The notes beneath the pieces are model-generated. The model saw nothing but the letters and a program-made list of their open reading frames with translations, did no database searches and was not told the DNA's origin. Shown here piece after piece: positions 18,989-28,637 of a stretch of 55,152 bases of DNA. The DNA lies in contig JAKIUK010000023.1 of the NCBI GenBank assembly GCA_021647585.1, forward strand, positions 1-55,152, given 5' to 3'. This DNA comes from Methylococcaceae bacterium (lineage in GTDB: Bacteria > Pseudomonadota > Gammaproteobacteria > Methylococcales > Methylomonadaceae). Position 1 is the stretch's first letter. Every line of letters begins with the position of its first letter. Position numbers and translations under genes: made by a program.

Positions 18989-19423
18989 TTAACAACCGGT
19001 CTCTGTATAAGCAACAGCCCCTGAAGCTTCAGTATAGGTAACAAAGCAATTAGTCTGCAAAGTAAATGTCGCTACTCCAGAAGCATAAGTTGGTGTAAAG
19101 TCAGCGCTAATTTCAACTGCATTCCCTATTCCTGCAGCAACTGCAGTTGGTAAGCCTTTCGGAGCAGTAGTCCTTACTGCAACAGTTGTAGTTCCATCAT
19201 CTAATGTTACTGTTGCTGCTGGGGCAATAAGATATCCAGCCTTAATTATAGATTTTGCTCCTTGAATAGCACCTCCCATTCCTTTCAAACTAGACTTTCT
19301 AGCATCAGAGCTCAAGTCCACAAACTTTGGCAAAGCAGTTGCTGCCAGAATCCCCAAAATTACAATTACCATAATCAATTCGATTAATGTAAAGCCCTGT
19401 TGTTTATTTTTCACCATTTTCAT
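18989..19423 (-). CDS. mshA: Major-type MSHA pilin (MshA-like)
   Basis: A 144-residue type IV prepilin: leader MKMVKNKQQG, then FTLIELIMVIVILGILAATALPKFVDL with Glu5, then DARKSSLKGMGGAIQGAKSI, which is the MshA pattern. A pair of cysteines near the C-terminus (QTNC...ETGC) forms the D-loop. It has its own SD (AAGGAAG) and promoter-like sequence and a gap after it, consistent with higher expression than the minor pilins downstream. MshB is the main alternative. Confidence 0.85.
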   Translation of the reverse strand: MKMVKNKQQGFTLIELIMVIVILGILAATALPKFVDLSSDARKSSLKGMGGAIQGAKSIIKAGYLIAPAATVTLDDGTTTVAVRTTAPKGLPTAVAAGIGNAVEISADFTPTYASGVATFTLQTNCFVTYTEASGAVAYTETGC

Positions 19424-19469
19424 ACCCTACTTCCTTAAAAAAAATAATATAGCCTATAATTAATAAGTA

Positions 19470-19499
19470 ATTGTAGTAAGAATTTAATTTTTTGCTCAA
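19470..19499 (-). promoter_or_regulatory. Candidate sigma-70 promoter for mshA-like gene
   Basis: On the minus strand TTGAGC (19499-19494) and TACAAT (19475-19470) are separated by 18 bases, about 45 bases upstream of the ATG. No sigma-54 GG-N10-GC signature is obvious. Confidence 0.4.
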
Positions 19500-19559
19500 T
19501 TTTTAACTATGTGACCTAATTCATACAATAGTCAACACTCATTATATTAATGTAACATC

Positions 19560-19784
19560 ATGAGCATAAGAACCTTTATTTTTTGTGATATTTGTAATCC
19601 ACAAGCCCTCAGGTCTGTAGAATTTCGTCGCAGCCCCAGAGAAAACGAACGCAATGGGCGCAGATTAAGTGATGGTCGCGCCTGGTTTGATGGTGAACTA
19701 TCCCAAGCTGTTTATAACGGCTGGAGTATTGATAATGAGGGTCAACACATCTGCCCTACTTGTCAGAAGATAAATCATGAATAA
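19560..19784 (+). CDS. Small zinc-ribbon-like protein, unknown
   Basis: A 74-residue, arginine-rich soluble protein with CDIC near the N-terminus and CPTC near the C-terminus, a likely four-Cys zinc site holding both ends together. The middle (RSPRENERNGRRLSDGRAWFDG) is highly charged. It starts a rightward unit divergent from mshA and overlaps the next gene by eight bases, which ties it to the MSHA locus. Function unknown; a regulatory or RNA/DNA-binding role is only a guess. Confidence 0.6.
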   Translation: MSIRTFIFCDICNPQALRSVEFRRSPRENERNGRRLSDGRAWFDGELSQAVYNGWSIDNEGQHICPTCQKINHE

Positions 19785-20442
19785 ATACATACTAAACAAT
19801 CAATTCATTCTCTCCTCACATGGCTATTGGGGGATGATTCTAATACTCCTATTAACCAGCTCTGTATTACATGCCACTACAATTAATATTTCAGTTAATG
19901 GAAGTAATCAGCCTGTAACCACATCCATAGGACAAACTGTTCAATTTGATGTTAGTGTCATTTGTAGTGGTTTGCTGGAGTATGTTCCCGGGACTGCACA
20001 AAGTAAAGATAATGATACCGATGCTGGGGTAGCCTGGTCTATGCAAAATAACTCGCCTGATACTATCCGCTTAACAGGCTTTGGAGTTAGCTGGAACTGC
20101 ATAACAGATACGGCTAACCTCTGTGCAACATGGAACTTTGATTATCTGAAATTTGATAATCCTGTGACTAATCCTATAAAAATTTATGAAGGCCTAGCAG
20201 CAAGCTCTCCAACATTTCCTGTCACTGATTTTGATACTAATGTGGGTGGAGCCCCCTTTGGACAACCCTATTTAGATGTTACTTCAGGCTCAACTGTGTT
20301 GATTAACGAAATAGAGTTCGTAGATTCTTCAGGCAATAAAGTAAAAAACGTCCCCAGTGGTACACAAGTTGAATTTACCGTGACATGGCGAGACATTAAT
20401 GGCAATACTTACCCTCAAATTTTTACCGTTACCTGGCCCTAA
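19777..20442 (+). CDS. Secreted beta-rich protein of the MSHA locus, unknown
   Basis: 221 residues with an N-terminal signal or anchor (SHGYWGMILILLLTSSVLHA) after a 14-residue polar lead. The mature region is a predicted beta sandwich: TINISVNGSNQPVTTSIGQTV, then VSWNC and NLCATWNF with three or four cysteines, and C-terminal QVEFTVTWRD. It lies six bases before the MshQ-like gene and probably works with it at the pilus tip or cell surface. No family recognised. Confidence 0.6.
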   Translation: MNKYILNNQFILSSHGYWGMILILLLTSSVLHATTINISVNGSNQPVTTSIGQTVQFDVSVICSGLLEYVPGTAQSKDNDTDAGVAWSMQNNSPDTIRLTGFGVSWNCITDTANLCATWNFDYLKFDNPVTNPIKIYEGLAASSPTFPVTDFDTNVGGAPFGQPYLDVTSGSTVLINEIEFVDSSGNKVKNVPSGTQVEFTVTWRDINGNTYPQIFTVTWP

Positions 20443-20448
20443 TTGTAA

Positions 20449-22611
20449 ATGCGCTTAATAATTTTTTGTAGTTTGATATTTTTCACTTCTCTTAACTATG
20501 CTGATTATAGCGTAGATTATGGCGACGGAAATAATACGACTATTGTCGCCCAGCCCTGGACATCAGGAAGCCATCCGCAAATTGCCAGCCATCAATATAC
20601 TAGTGATGGAATTTATACCGTAACAATTACAGCAGATGTTGACTGCGACAATGATGGAATCGCTGACATTGGCAAATTAACTGATACCTTACAAGTTATT
20701 GTCGGCAATGTGAAACAACAATGGGACTATGGCGATGGTCAACGAACCACCTCGTCTACAGACCCATGTAGCCAAGCACTTACCGCCCAACCCCATCAAT
20801 ATTCAACAGCAGGTACATACACTGTAACCTATACTGCAATAGATACAAGTGGACAAATAACGACTGATACTATTGAAGTAACTGTCACAGGAGGAGCTGG
20901 TGGTAGTAGCGATACCCCCGCAACAAACTTTAACTGTGTTGAAAATGGAATAGATGGCATTTCCGGTAATTTATATACTAAAACTACTGCACAATCATTC
21001 AGTTTTGATATTGTAGCCTTAAAAGATGCCAGCACCATAGAAACCAATTTTGCTAGCGGAACCGATCATACAGTCACTGTTGAACTGGTCGATGCCAGCA
21101 GTGGTATATGTAGTACTTATCCTTCTTTCAGCAGCCAAAACTTATTATTCACTTCTGCAGATTCTGGAACTAAAGCCAGTACCGCTATAAGTTCAAGCAC
21201 AGCATACAACAAGGTCAAATGCCGCATCACCGATACCACTGACAGCCCCTCAGTTATAGGCTGTTCTACCGACAGCTTTGCCATTAGACCGACTAACCTG
21301 ACCCTATCTTCAACCGATTTAATCAACACAATCTCACCCACCGAATCGCTTACTCCAACAACAAAAGCAGGGACAACCTTTAACTTAACGGCAACGGCAA
21401 GCATTGGATATGCCGGCACACCAAGCATTGATAACACTATTATTCAAACCCATTCTGGAGCTGTTGCAACAGGGAGCATAGCTGAATCTTTCGATCCCGC
21501 TATATCTGCTACCGGATCTGCATCAGGGAGTTTCAGCTACCCCGAAGTCGGCTGGTTTCGATTTCCTGTACAGGGTGTTTTTGACGATAGTTATACTGAA
21601 CTTGCCCAAGATGAGCAAAATGGGGACTGTATTATCAATTCTGCTAATCAAAATGATAATTTTTCTGATACGCCGAATGCCGATGGAAAAATAGGCTGTA
21701 AATTTGGAAACAAAGTAATCAGTAATTATTTTGGCCGTTTCACACCGGATCATTTTGAAATAACAGCTACTCAAGATGGAAGTTTCTCTGATGCCTGCTC
21801 AGGATTCAGCTATAGCGGACAATTCGTCAGCTATGCAACCAATCCAAACTTAACTATTACGGCTTATAATGCCATTGGCGGCATTACTCAGAACTACAGA
21901 CAAAGTTATGCCAAACTTGATCCCTTGACTGACTTCAATGTTTCTGCGCCCACAACTGATAGCTCTCAGCTTGGAGTAGATACTACTAACAAGGTTAATT
22001 TAGTCTGGACCTCGGGTACTTCCTCACTAATTGATAATTTAGACGGTAGCCTAACGTTTTCTTTTGGAAATGACAGCTTTAAGTATCTGCATGAAGCTAA
22101 TAGCCTGATTGCACCTTTTCCAGCTGCTGTAGATCTCATATTTACTGCAATTACCGACAGCGATGGCATAACCTCACAAGGGTTGCCTCAAACTCTGCAA
22201 CCGTCTGGCACCTCCATACGCTTTGGACGCCTGAATATCGATAATGCACATGGCTCAGAATTGTTACCATTAGCCGTGCCGATATATACAGAGTATTATA
22301 ATGGAACTTTTTTTATCGCTGCAACAGATGATAGCTGCACCATTATTAATCTTGCGCAATTACGTTTCAATGGCGCGGTTACTCCCAGCCTGGGTGCAAC
22401 AACTGTCAGCGCAGGTTTAAACTTTACTGCTCCCGGCACTGGAAATACCGGCTATATTGATATTACCACGGATCTTTTCATTTCATCATTTCCATGGCTG
22501 GCTTTTGACTGGGATGGTGATGGCAATCATGATAACTCGCCTTCGGCACGTGCCAGCTTTGGTCTTTATAAAGGTAATACTAAACAAATTTACTTTAGAG
22601 AAATTTATTGA
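20449..22611 (+). CDS. mshQ: MshQ-like PKD/DUF6701 surface protein
   Basis: 720 residues with a signal peptide (MRLIIFCSLIFFTSLNYA). The N-terminus has two PKD-like repeats (DYGDGNN..HQYTSDGIYTVTIT and DYGDGQR..HQYSTAGTYTVTYT, about residues 22-145), one containing a calcium-type DCDNDGIAD loop. The remaining 500 residues match the DUF6701 pattern of MshQ: GRFTPDHFEI, YSGQFVSYATNPNLTITAYN, GRLNIDNAHGSELLPL, DDSCT, and an ending ARASFGLYKGNTKQIYFREIY. MshQ proteins are encoded in MSHA loci and are probably exported adhesive or tip proteins. Gene name assigned by family and context. Confidence 0.8.
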   Translation: MRLIIFCSLIFFTSLNYADYSVDYGDGNNTTIVAQPWTSGSHPQIASHQYTSDGIYTVTITADVDCDNDGIADIGKLTDTLQVIVGNVKQQWDYGDGQRTTSSTDPCSQALTAQPHQYSTAGTYTVTYTAIDTSGQITTDTIEVTVTGGAGGSSDTPATNFNCVENGIDGISGNLYTKTTAQSFSFDIVALKDASTIETNFASGTDHTVTVELVDASSGICSTYPSFSSQNLLFTSADSGTKASTAISSSTAYNKVKCRITDTTDSPSVIGCSTDSFAIRPTNLTLSSTDLINTISPTESLTPTTKAGTTFNLTATASIGYAGTPSIDNTIIQTHSGAVATGSIAESFDPAISATGSASGSFSYPEVGWFRFPVQGVFDDSYTELAQDEQNGDCIINSANQNDNFSDTPNADGKIGCKFGNKVISNYFGRFTPDHFEITATQDGSFSDACSGFSYSGQFVSYATNPNLTITAYNAIGGITQNYRQSYAKLDPLTDFNVSAPTTDSSQLGVDTTNKVNLVWTSGTSSLIDNLDGSLTFSFGNDSFKYLHEANSLIAPFPAAVDLIFTAITDSDGITSQGLPQTLQPSGTSIRFGRLNIDNAHGSELLPLAVPIYTEYYNGTFFIAATDDSCTIINLAQLRFNGAVTPSLGATTVSAGLNFTAPGTGNTGYIDITTDLFISSFPWLAFDWDGDGNHDNSPSARASFGLYKGNTKQIYFREIY

Positions 22612-22635
22612 TAAACCTGCATAGTGGCTCTTGTC

Positions 22636-22656
22636 ATTCCGACCAACGGGAGGAAT
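22636..22656. repeat. Small palindromic repeat after mshQ
   Basis: ATTCC and GGAAT pair across an 11-base loop within GTCATTCCGACC...GGAGGAATCTTGA, which resembles the GTCATTCCGA-type intergenic palindromes common in bacterial genomes. It lies just after the mshQ stop and may terminate it. Confidence 0.4.
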
Positions 22657-22726
22657 CTTGAGTCACAATACAACTTGAGTAACATGATTTTTCGTTGCTC
22701 TCGATATAACATTAATCCAAATTTCC

Positions 22727-22876
22727 TTACTTAATCATTTCCTGCTCTTTTGCCATACGCTGCAGAAACTCTGCCCTTACCCTTGATCCTAGAAAAAACG
22801 TAGTAAAAAACATCATTTTCTTAAAGGCTGCGCCTGCCAAAGTCCTGGCCATACCAATGAATTCACTATCATCCAT
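22727..22876 (-). CDS. Possible 49-residue protein, unknown
   Basis: An uninterrupted frame beginning MDDSEFIGMARTLAGAAFKK and ending RMAKEQEMIK, with a hydrophobic/aromatic centre (MMFFTTFF). It lies in a 405-base gap between mshQ and pilB, opposite in strand to both. The SD is weak, so it may be a chance frame; the amphipathic, lysine-flanked composition is the only support. Confidence 0.3.
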   Translation of the reverse strand: MDDSEFIGMARTLAGAAFKKMMFFTTFFLGSRVRAEFLQRMAKEQEMIK

Positions 22877-23016
22877 GAGAATCACAGAGAGAGAAAACTG
22901 AAGTTAGTACTTAGACAAAATGCAAAAACCAAATCAATTTCTATGTCACCTTAGTAGACAAATAGCTTATTTCATCTATATTTGCATTACTACAGAAAAA
23001 AAATTAACAATCCTCC

Positions 23017-24729
23017 ATGGCAACAGCTACATCCGATATACAATTTGGCGGCCTAACAAAATGCCTAATCCAGAATGGCGTATTGAGTGAGGGCGATGCA
23101 CAAAAACATGCTGATGATGCAAAGAAAAAGAAAATATCTTTAGTTAGCTATTTAGTTTCTAATAACATTGTAGAAAGTAAAACAATTGCATCCCTTGCTT
23201 CTGTTGAATTCGGCGTTCCTTTTTTTGACCTGAACGCAATTGATGGGCATTCTTTGCCTATAAAGATGGTCAGTGAGAAACTCATACGCCAGCATCATGC
23301 TTTACCTTTATTTAAGCGAGGAAACAGATTATATATTGCAGTTTCTGATCCTACTAATTTTCAGGCACTGGATGAAATAAAATTTCATACTCGACACAAT
23401 ACTGAAACTATACTGGTTGAAGAAAATAAATTAGTCACTCTAATTGAAACATCGTTAGAAGCTGCTGATACCTCCATGACCGACTTACTGGATGAAGATC
23501 TGGATAATCTGGAAATATCAAGTGGAGACGAACCTCCGGCTCAAGATGAAACCGATTCAGATGTTGACGATGCCCCCATCGTGCGTTTTGTTAACAAAAT
23601 CTTGCTGGACTCTATTAAAAAAGGCGTTTCTGATATTCACCTTGAACCTTACGAAAAAACATTTCGCATTCGTTTCAGGGGCGATGGCATATTATACGAA
23701 GCTGCCAGTCCACCCTCCAATATATCTCACAGAATCATTTCCAGAATAAAGGTTATGTCAAAAATGGACATTGCCGAACGCCGGGTCCCTCAGGATGGCC
23801 GGATAAAGATGCAATTATCCAAAAACAGGGCTATTGATTTTCGAGTGAGTACCTGTCCGACCTTATTTGGTGAAAAAGTCGTTTTACGGATTTTAGACCC
23901 TTCCAGTGCCCAAATCGGTATTGAAAAACTTGGTTTTGAACCCGATCAACAAGAACTTTTCCTACATGCTATTCATCGTCCCTACGGCATGGTCCTGGTA
24001 ACTGGTCCGACTGGTAGTGGCAAAACTGTTTCGCTTTATACCGGTCTCAATATTTTAAACAAGGTTGAACGTAACATTTCAACAGCAGAAGACCCTGTTG
24101 AAATAACCGTAGAAGGTATTAACCAGGTCAACATGAATGTTAAAGCGGGGTTAACATTTGCAGCAGCCTTAAAAGCTTTTCTAAGACAAGATCCCGACAT
24201 TATTATGGTCGGAGAAATTCGTGACCTGGAAACAGCCAGTATCGCGGTGAAAGCAGCACAAACAGGCCACCTGGTACTATCTACGCTACATACCAACGAT
24301 GCACCACAAACTATCAACCGTCTGATGCAGATGGGCATAGAGCCCTTTAATATTGTTTCCGCTGTAAATTTAATTATGGCCCAACGCCTGGGTCGAAGAC
24401 TTTGCGAGCATTGCAAAAAAGAAGCTGATTTTCCCGATAAAACATATATTGACGCCGGCTTTAAAGAAGAAGAACTGGCTACATTAAAAGTTTATGGCCC
24501 TGTTGGCTGTGATCATTGTAATGAAGGTTATAAAGGTCGGGTAGGTATTTATCAGGTGATGCCAATTAGCGAAAAAATGAGAGCACTTATTCTTAATGGT
24601 GGAAACGCAATGCAGATGGCGGAGTTATCTAAGAGTGAAGGCATTAATGACTTGAGGGCTTCCGGTCTTGAAAAAATACGACAGGGTATCACCAGTCTTG
24701 AAGAAATAGACAGGATAACCGAGGAATAA
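23017..24729 (+). CDS. pilB: Type IV pilus assembly ATPase PilB
   Basis: A GspE-family extension ATPase of 570 residues. The N-terminal MshE-N/GspE-N domain (about 1-160) is followed by an acidic linker. The ATPase core has Walker A GPTGSGKT (about 329-336), the Asp box AEDPVEI, Walker B PDIIMVGEIRD and the His box GHLVLSTLHTND. A tetracysteine zinc site follows (CEHCKK ... CDHCNEGYKGR), as in PilB but not PilT. Two bases from pilC. Confidence 0.96.
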   Translation: MATATSDIQFGGLTKCLIQNGVLSEGDAQKHADDAKKKKISLVSYLVSNNIVESKTIASLASVEFGVPFFDLNAIDGHSLPIKMVSEKLIRQHHALPLFKRGNRLYIAVSDPTNFQALDEIKFHTRHNTETILVEENKLVTLIETSLEAADTSMTDLLDEDLDNLEISSGDEPPAQDETDSDVDDAPIVRFVNKILLDSIKKGVSDIHLEPYEKTFRIRFRGDGILYEAASPPSNISHRIISRIKVMSKMDIAERRVPQDGRIKMQLSKNRAIDFRVSTCPTLFGEKVVLRILDPSSAQIGIEKLGFEPDQQELFLHAIHRPYGMVLVTGPTGSGKTVSLYTGLNILNKVERNISTAEDPVEITVEGINQVNMNVKAGLTFAAALKAFLRQDPDIIMVGEIRDLETASIAVKAAQTGHLVLSTLHTNDAPQTINRLMQMGIEPFNIVSAVNLIMAQRLGRRLCEHCKKEADFPDKTYIDAGFKEEELATLKVYGPVGCDHCNEGYKGRVGIYQVMPISEKMRALILNGGNAMQMAELSKSEGINDLRASGLEKIRQGITSLEEIDRITEE

Positions 24730-24731
24730 TT

Positions 24732-25952
24732 ATGGCCAAAGAGAAAGAACAAATTACATTCGTCTGGGAAGGAAAGAATAAGTCTGGTAATAAAACAGGA
24801 GGTGAGATCAGTGCAATGAGTGAAACCATAGCTCGTACTGAAATTCGAAAAATGGGACTTCGTATTATAAAGATAAAGAAGAAACCCAAACCTTTATTTG
24901 CCAAAAAAACCCAACCCATTACGCCCGGAGATATAGCTGTTTTCGCTCGTCAATTATCAACCATGCTTGAGTCCGGTGTCCCCCTAGTACAAGCATTTGA
25001 TATTATTGGAAAAGGCCATAAAAACCCCAGCATGGCCGAAATGTTATTATCCATCAAAGCGGATATTGAAGGTGGAGATACCTTGGCTGAAGCGTTAAGA
25101 CGCAAATACCTCTACTTTGATGATTTATTCTGTAGCCTGGTTGAAGCAGGTGAACAGGCAGGTGTACTCGAAACATTACTGGAAAAAGTTGCCACCTACA
25201 AAGAAAAATCAGAATCCATGAAAAAGAAAGTGAAAAAAGCACTTACTTATCCTGTTTCTGTGCTGGTCGTTGCATTTATTGTCACGGCTATTTTACTGAT
25301 TTTTGTAGTTCCTGTTTTTGAAGATTTATTCAAAAGTTTTGGCGCGGATCTCCCTGCATTTACAAAAATGGTTATAGCCATGTCTGAGTGGGCACAAGCA
25401 TGGTGGTGGGCGGTTATTGGTGCTATATATGCCGTCATTCAAACTTTTTTATTCTTTAAAAAACGATCCGAAAAATTCAGACATTTTATAGACAAAACAT
25501 TACTCAAACTGCCAATTATAGGTATGATAATTGAGCTTTCAGCTATTGCACGTTTTTCCCGTACTCTGGCGACCATGTCTGCAGCAGGTGTGCCTTTGGT
25601 GGAAGCTCTTGAGTCAGTTGCTGGAGCATGTGGCAACATTATTTTTTATAATGCAGTGTTAAAAATACGTGACGACATAGCAACGGGACAGCGTTTACAA
25701 TTTGCTATGCAACAAGTCGGAATATTCCCACACATGGTTGTACAAATGGTTGCAATAGGCGAAGAATCAGGAAAAATAGACACCATGCTTGACAAAACCG
25801 CCGATTTTTACGAAGAAGAAGTTGACAATCTGGTTGATAATTTAAGCAGCTTAATGGAACCTTTCATTATGGTTATATTAGGTGTCCTGGTGGGTGGACT
25901 AATCATAGCCATGTATCTTCCTATCTTTAAACTAGGTGCGGCCGTAGGTTAA
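24732..25952 (+). CDS. pilC: Type IV pilus inner-membrane platform protein PilC
   Basis: A GspF-family protein of 406 residues with two related GspF domains, each ending in a long helix. Marks: FARQLSTMLESGVPLVQAFDII (domain 1), FSRTLATMSAAGVPLVEALESVAG (domain 2), GEESGKIDTMLDKTADFYEEEV and a C-terminal helix FIMVILGVLVGGLIIAMYLPIF. It anchors PilB/PilT motors to the pilus base. A good SD (AGGAAT) precedes the ATG. Confidence 0.96.
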   Translation: MAKEKEQITFVWEGKNKSGNKTGGEISAMSETIARTEIRKMGLRIIKIKKKPKPLFAKKTQPITPGDIAVFARQLSTMLESGVPLVQAFDIIGKGHKNPSMAEMLLSIKADIEGGDTLAEALRRKYLYFDDLFCSLVEAGEQAGVLETLLEKVATYKEKSESMKKKVKKALTYPVSVLVVAFIVTAILLIFVVPVFEDLFKSFGADLPAFTKMVIAMSEWAQAWWWAVIGAIYAVIQTFLFFKKRSEKFRHFIDKTLLKLPIIGMIIELSAIARFSRTLATMSAAGVPLVEALESVAGACGNIIFYNAVLKIRDDIATGQRLQFAMQQVGIFPHMVVQMVAIGEESGKIDTMLDKTADFYEEEVDNLVDNLSSLMEPFIMVILGVLVGGLIIAMYLPIFKLGAAVG

Positions 25953-26083
25953 AACTATTCTCCCCTTATAAAACACAAAACGTTATAGCAATATATAACA
26001 TTTTATAAAAGTGTGTTGTAGTAAAGTAATACATCGGCAATACTCTGCTACACACCTTTTTTCCCTAAAAACATCGACTTTTC

Positions 26084-26995
26084 ATGCAAGAACTTCTAAT
26101 TATTCTTCAATCCTCCCCTACATCTTTAACCTTTCTGGTTTTAATTATTGGCCTGCTTATTGGAAGCTTTCTGAATGTAGTCATTTTTCGACTCCCTGTC
26201 ATGATGGAACGAAGCTGGAAAAAAGAATGCATTGAATATCTTGAACAAGATGCTAAAGGCAATAACCCCCTTCAACAATCAACTAATTCATCATCCTTGG
26301 AGGCTGAACCTTTCAACCTGATGCTTCCTCTCTCCCGCTGCCCAAGCTGTAACGCTGCTATTAAGTCTTATCAAAATATTCCTGTTATTAGCTATTTATT
26401 TTTAAACGGGAAATGTGCTGAATGTAAAACACATATTTCTCTGCGTTATCCACTCATTGAAAGTTGTACAGGAATAACATCTGCTATCGTTGCCTGGCAT
26501 TTTGGCTTTAGCACTGAAATGTTATTTGCTTTATTTTTGACCTGGTCGCTGATAGCGCTGAGTTTTATAGATATTGACAAGCAACTGCTACCCGACTCCA
26601 TAACTCTACCTATGTTATGGCTAGGACTATTCCTAAGTTTATTTTCTATATATACTGACACCTACTCCAGCATTATCGGTGCAATTGCGGGGTATCTAAC
26701 CTTGTGGACTGTTTATCAGATATTTAAGTTAGTTACCGGTAAAGAAGGCATGGGCTATGGCGATTTTAAACTACTCTCTTTATTTGGCGCATGGCTGGGC
26801 TGGCAATACTTGCCCCTTATCATTCTGCTGTCTTCTTTAGTAGGGGCGGTGATTGGTGTTTCAATGATTATATTAGTTAAAAAAGACCACAACACCCCTA
26901 TTCCATTTGGCCCATATTTGGCTGCTGCCGGATGGTTAGCATTATTGTGGGGAGATCAAATCAATGCACTTTACTTAAGCACTGTTGGAATGTAA
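26084..26995 (+). CDS. pilD: Prepilin peptidase / N-methyltransferase PilD
   Basis: A 303-residue membrane aspartyl protease. The N-terminal methyltransferase domain carries GSFLNVVIFRLP and the zinc motif CPSC ... CAEC (near 84-116). The catalytic aspartates sit in FIDIDKQLLPD and in the GMGYGDFKL (GxGD) motif. It would process both the MSHA-type prepilins and the type IV prepilins. The gap to pilC is 131 bases. Confidence 0.96.
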   Translation: MQELLIILQSSPTSLTFLVLIIGLLIGSFLNVVIFRLPVMMERSWKKECIEYLEQDAKGNNPLQQSTNSSSLEAEPFNLMLPLSRCPSCNAAIKSYQNIPVISYLFLNGKCAECKTHISLRYPLIESCTGITSAIVAWHFGFSTEMLFALFLTWSLIALSFIDIDKQLLPDSITLPMLWLGLFLSLFSIYTDTYSSIIGAIAGYLTLWTVYQIFKLVTGKEGMGYGDFKLLSLFGAWLGWQYLPLIILLSSLVGAVIGVSMIILVKKDHNTPIPFGPYLAAAGWLALLWGDQINALYLSTVGM

Positions 26996-27000
26996 GTCTA

Positions 27001-27618
27001 ATGTTAAAAATTGGCTTAACTGGAGGTATAGGCTGTGGAAAATCAACAATAGCTGAAATATTTCATCAGAAATATCAAATTCCTGTCATTGATGCAGATA
27101 TCATTTCTCGCCAATTGGTAGAACCGGGGCAACCTGCCCTTTCGGTTTTAGAACAAACATTTGGCAAATGCATTATCAATCCCGATAATTCTTTGAACAG
27201 GGATACACTAAGGTCGATCGTGTTTTCAGATGTCCAGAAAAAAAAACAGCTGGAAGATATCCTTCACCCTTTGGTTTATCGTGAAATGCAATCTGAATTT
27301 GAGAAACAGACATCACCCTACAGCATTCTTTGTATTCCTCTTTTACTGGAAACCAGAATGAAAATTTTTGTTGACCGTACTCTAGTTATAGACTGCTCTG
27401 TTGAGACCCAGATTGAAAGAGTAAGCCAACGAGATCAACTTTCCAGAGAAAATATTTTATCTATAATTTCCAGCCAGGTTTCCCGGGAATATCGCCTATC
27501 ACATGCAAATGATATTATTGATAACTCAAATTCAACTTCCGAACTTGCACAACAAGTCAAAAAGTTGCACAATCAATATTTATTATTAAGTAAGGGTAAC
27601 ACTAATAATTCTGTCTGA
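27001..27618 (+). CDS. coaE: Dephospho-CoA kinase
   Basis: Last step of coenzyme A synthesis. The ATG at 27001, five bases after pilD, gives MLKIGLTGGIGCGKSTIAEI with the P-loop at once; the longer in-frame reading into pilD is unlikely. VIDADIISRQLVEPGQ, HPLVYREMQ and PLLLETRM are typical. About 205 residues, normal length. The pantothenate genes upstream in the window supply the same pathway. Confidence 0.96.
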   Translation: MLKIGLTGGIGCGKSTIAEIFHQKYQIPVIDADIISRQLVEPGQPALSVLEQTFGKCIINPDNSLNRDTLRSIVFSDVQKKKQLEDILHPLVYREMQSEFEKQTSPYSILCIPLLLETRMKIFVDRTLVIDCSVETQIERVSQRDQLSRENILSIISSQVSREYRLSHANDIIDNSNSTSELAQQVKKLHNQYLLLSKGNTNNSV

Positions 27619-27866
27619 GCAGTTATACTGTTAAAATTGTTGAGAATGACGTTATCAAATTTTTAAATATATAAAGACCAGCTAAAAATTTATTGATGGA
27701 CCCATACTTTGTAATTTAGAATAACCCCGTAGCTGTCCAGTTTTCGATAGTTTTATTGAATATCAAAAAAAGGCATGCAGTTTATAATATTTAGCCATGT
27801 TTTTTAGCACCATAATCATGGCCTGGACCAATAAACCAGTTACTTAACTCTCAGGCAATCCTATTT

Positions 27867-28637
27867 GTGAATAAACATACTTTCTACGAATTCCCACTTA
27901 ATGAACGAATTCGAGTCTTTATGCGACTAGAACAACTTTTCCAACAATTGAGTCACTTTATGGATGGTTCAACCCTTTTTGATAATCGGGCTGCCATTTC
28001 TGTGTTACTGGATATACTGATGATTTTTGGACGGAGTGATATAAAATCCGAATTGCTTAAAGAGCTGGACAGGCATTCAAAAATACTAAATAAAATTGCA
28101 AATAATCAAGGTGTTGATACTCAAAAACTGGATCAAATTCTTGATGAATTAAACAGTATTAGCAAAAAACTCTATGCAGCCAATGGAAAAATTGGTGTCA
28201 ACGTCATGGAAAGCGATTTATTTCAAAATATTTCACAACGCAGCTCAATACCAGGAGGATCGTGTTCCTTTGATTTACCGGCATTTCATTATTGGTTAGA
28301 ACAAGATAAAAATGCTCAGCAGCATGATCTGGTAAGCTGGACTAAACCCTTCATTGATATTCGTAGAGCGATTGATTTAACGCTTAACTTTATACGCCAG
28401 AGTAGCATGCCCACCGAAGAGTTAGCCGAAGCTGGTTTTTTTCAGTTGTCGCTGGATAAGTCTCAACCCTTTCAGCTTCTTAGAATAGCTATTGATCCTT
28501 CCTATTCATGCTTTGCGGCAATCAGTGGAGGAAAACACAGATTTACTATTCGTTTCATGAATCCATCATCAGATAACAGTCGCCCCAGCCAGACGCCGGA
28601 TAATGTTCCATTCTCACTAACCCGTTGTATTTTCTGA
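27867..28637 (+). CDS. zapD: Cell division protein ZapD
   Basis: A 256-residue FtsZ-bundling protein. It begins at GTG with FYEFPLNERIRVFMRLEQLF, the conserved ZapD start, and has a helical bundle then a beta domain with GGSCSFDLPAFHYWL. The 248-base upstream gap probably holds a separate promoter. Overlaps yacG at TGATG. Confidence 0.94.
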   Translation: MNKHTFYEFPLNERIRVFMRLEQLFQQLSHFMDGSTLFDNRAAISVLLDILMIFGRSDIKSELLKELDRHSKILNKIANNQGVDTQKLDQILDELNSISKKLYAANGKIGVNVMESDLFQNISQRSSIPGGSCSFDLPAFHYWLEQDKNAQQHDLVSWTKPFIDIRRAIDLTLNFIRQSSMPTEELAEAGFFQLSLDKSQPFQLLRIAIDPSYSCFAAISGGKHRFTIRFMNPSSDNSRPSQTPDNVPFSLTRCIF

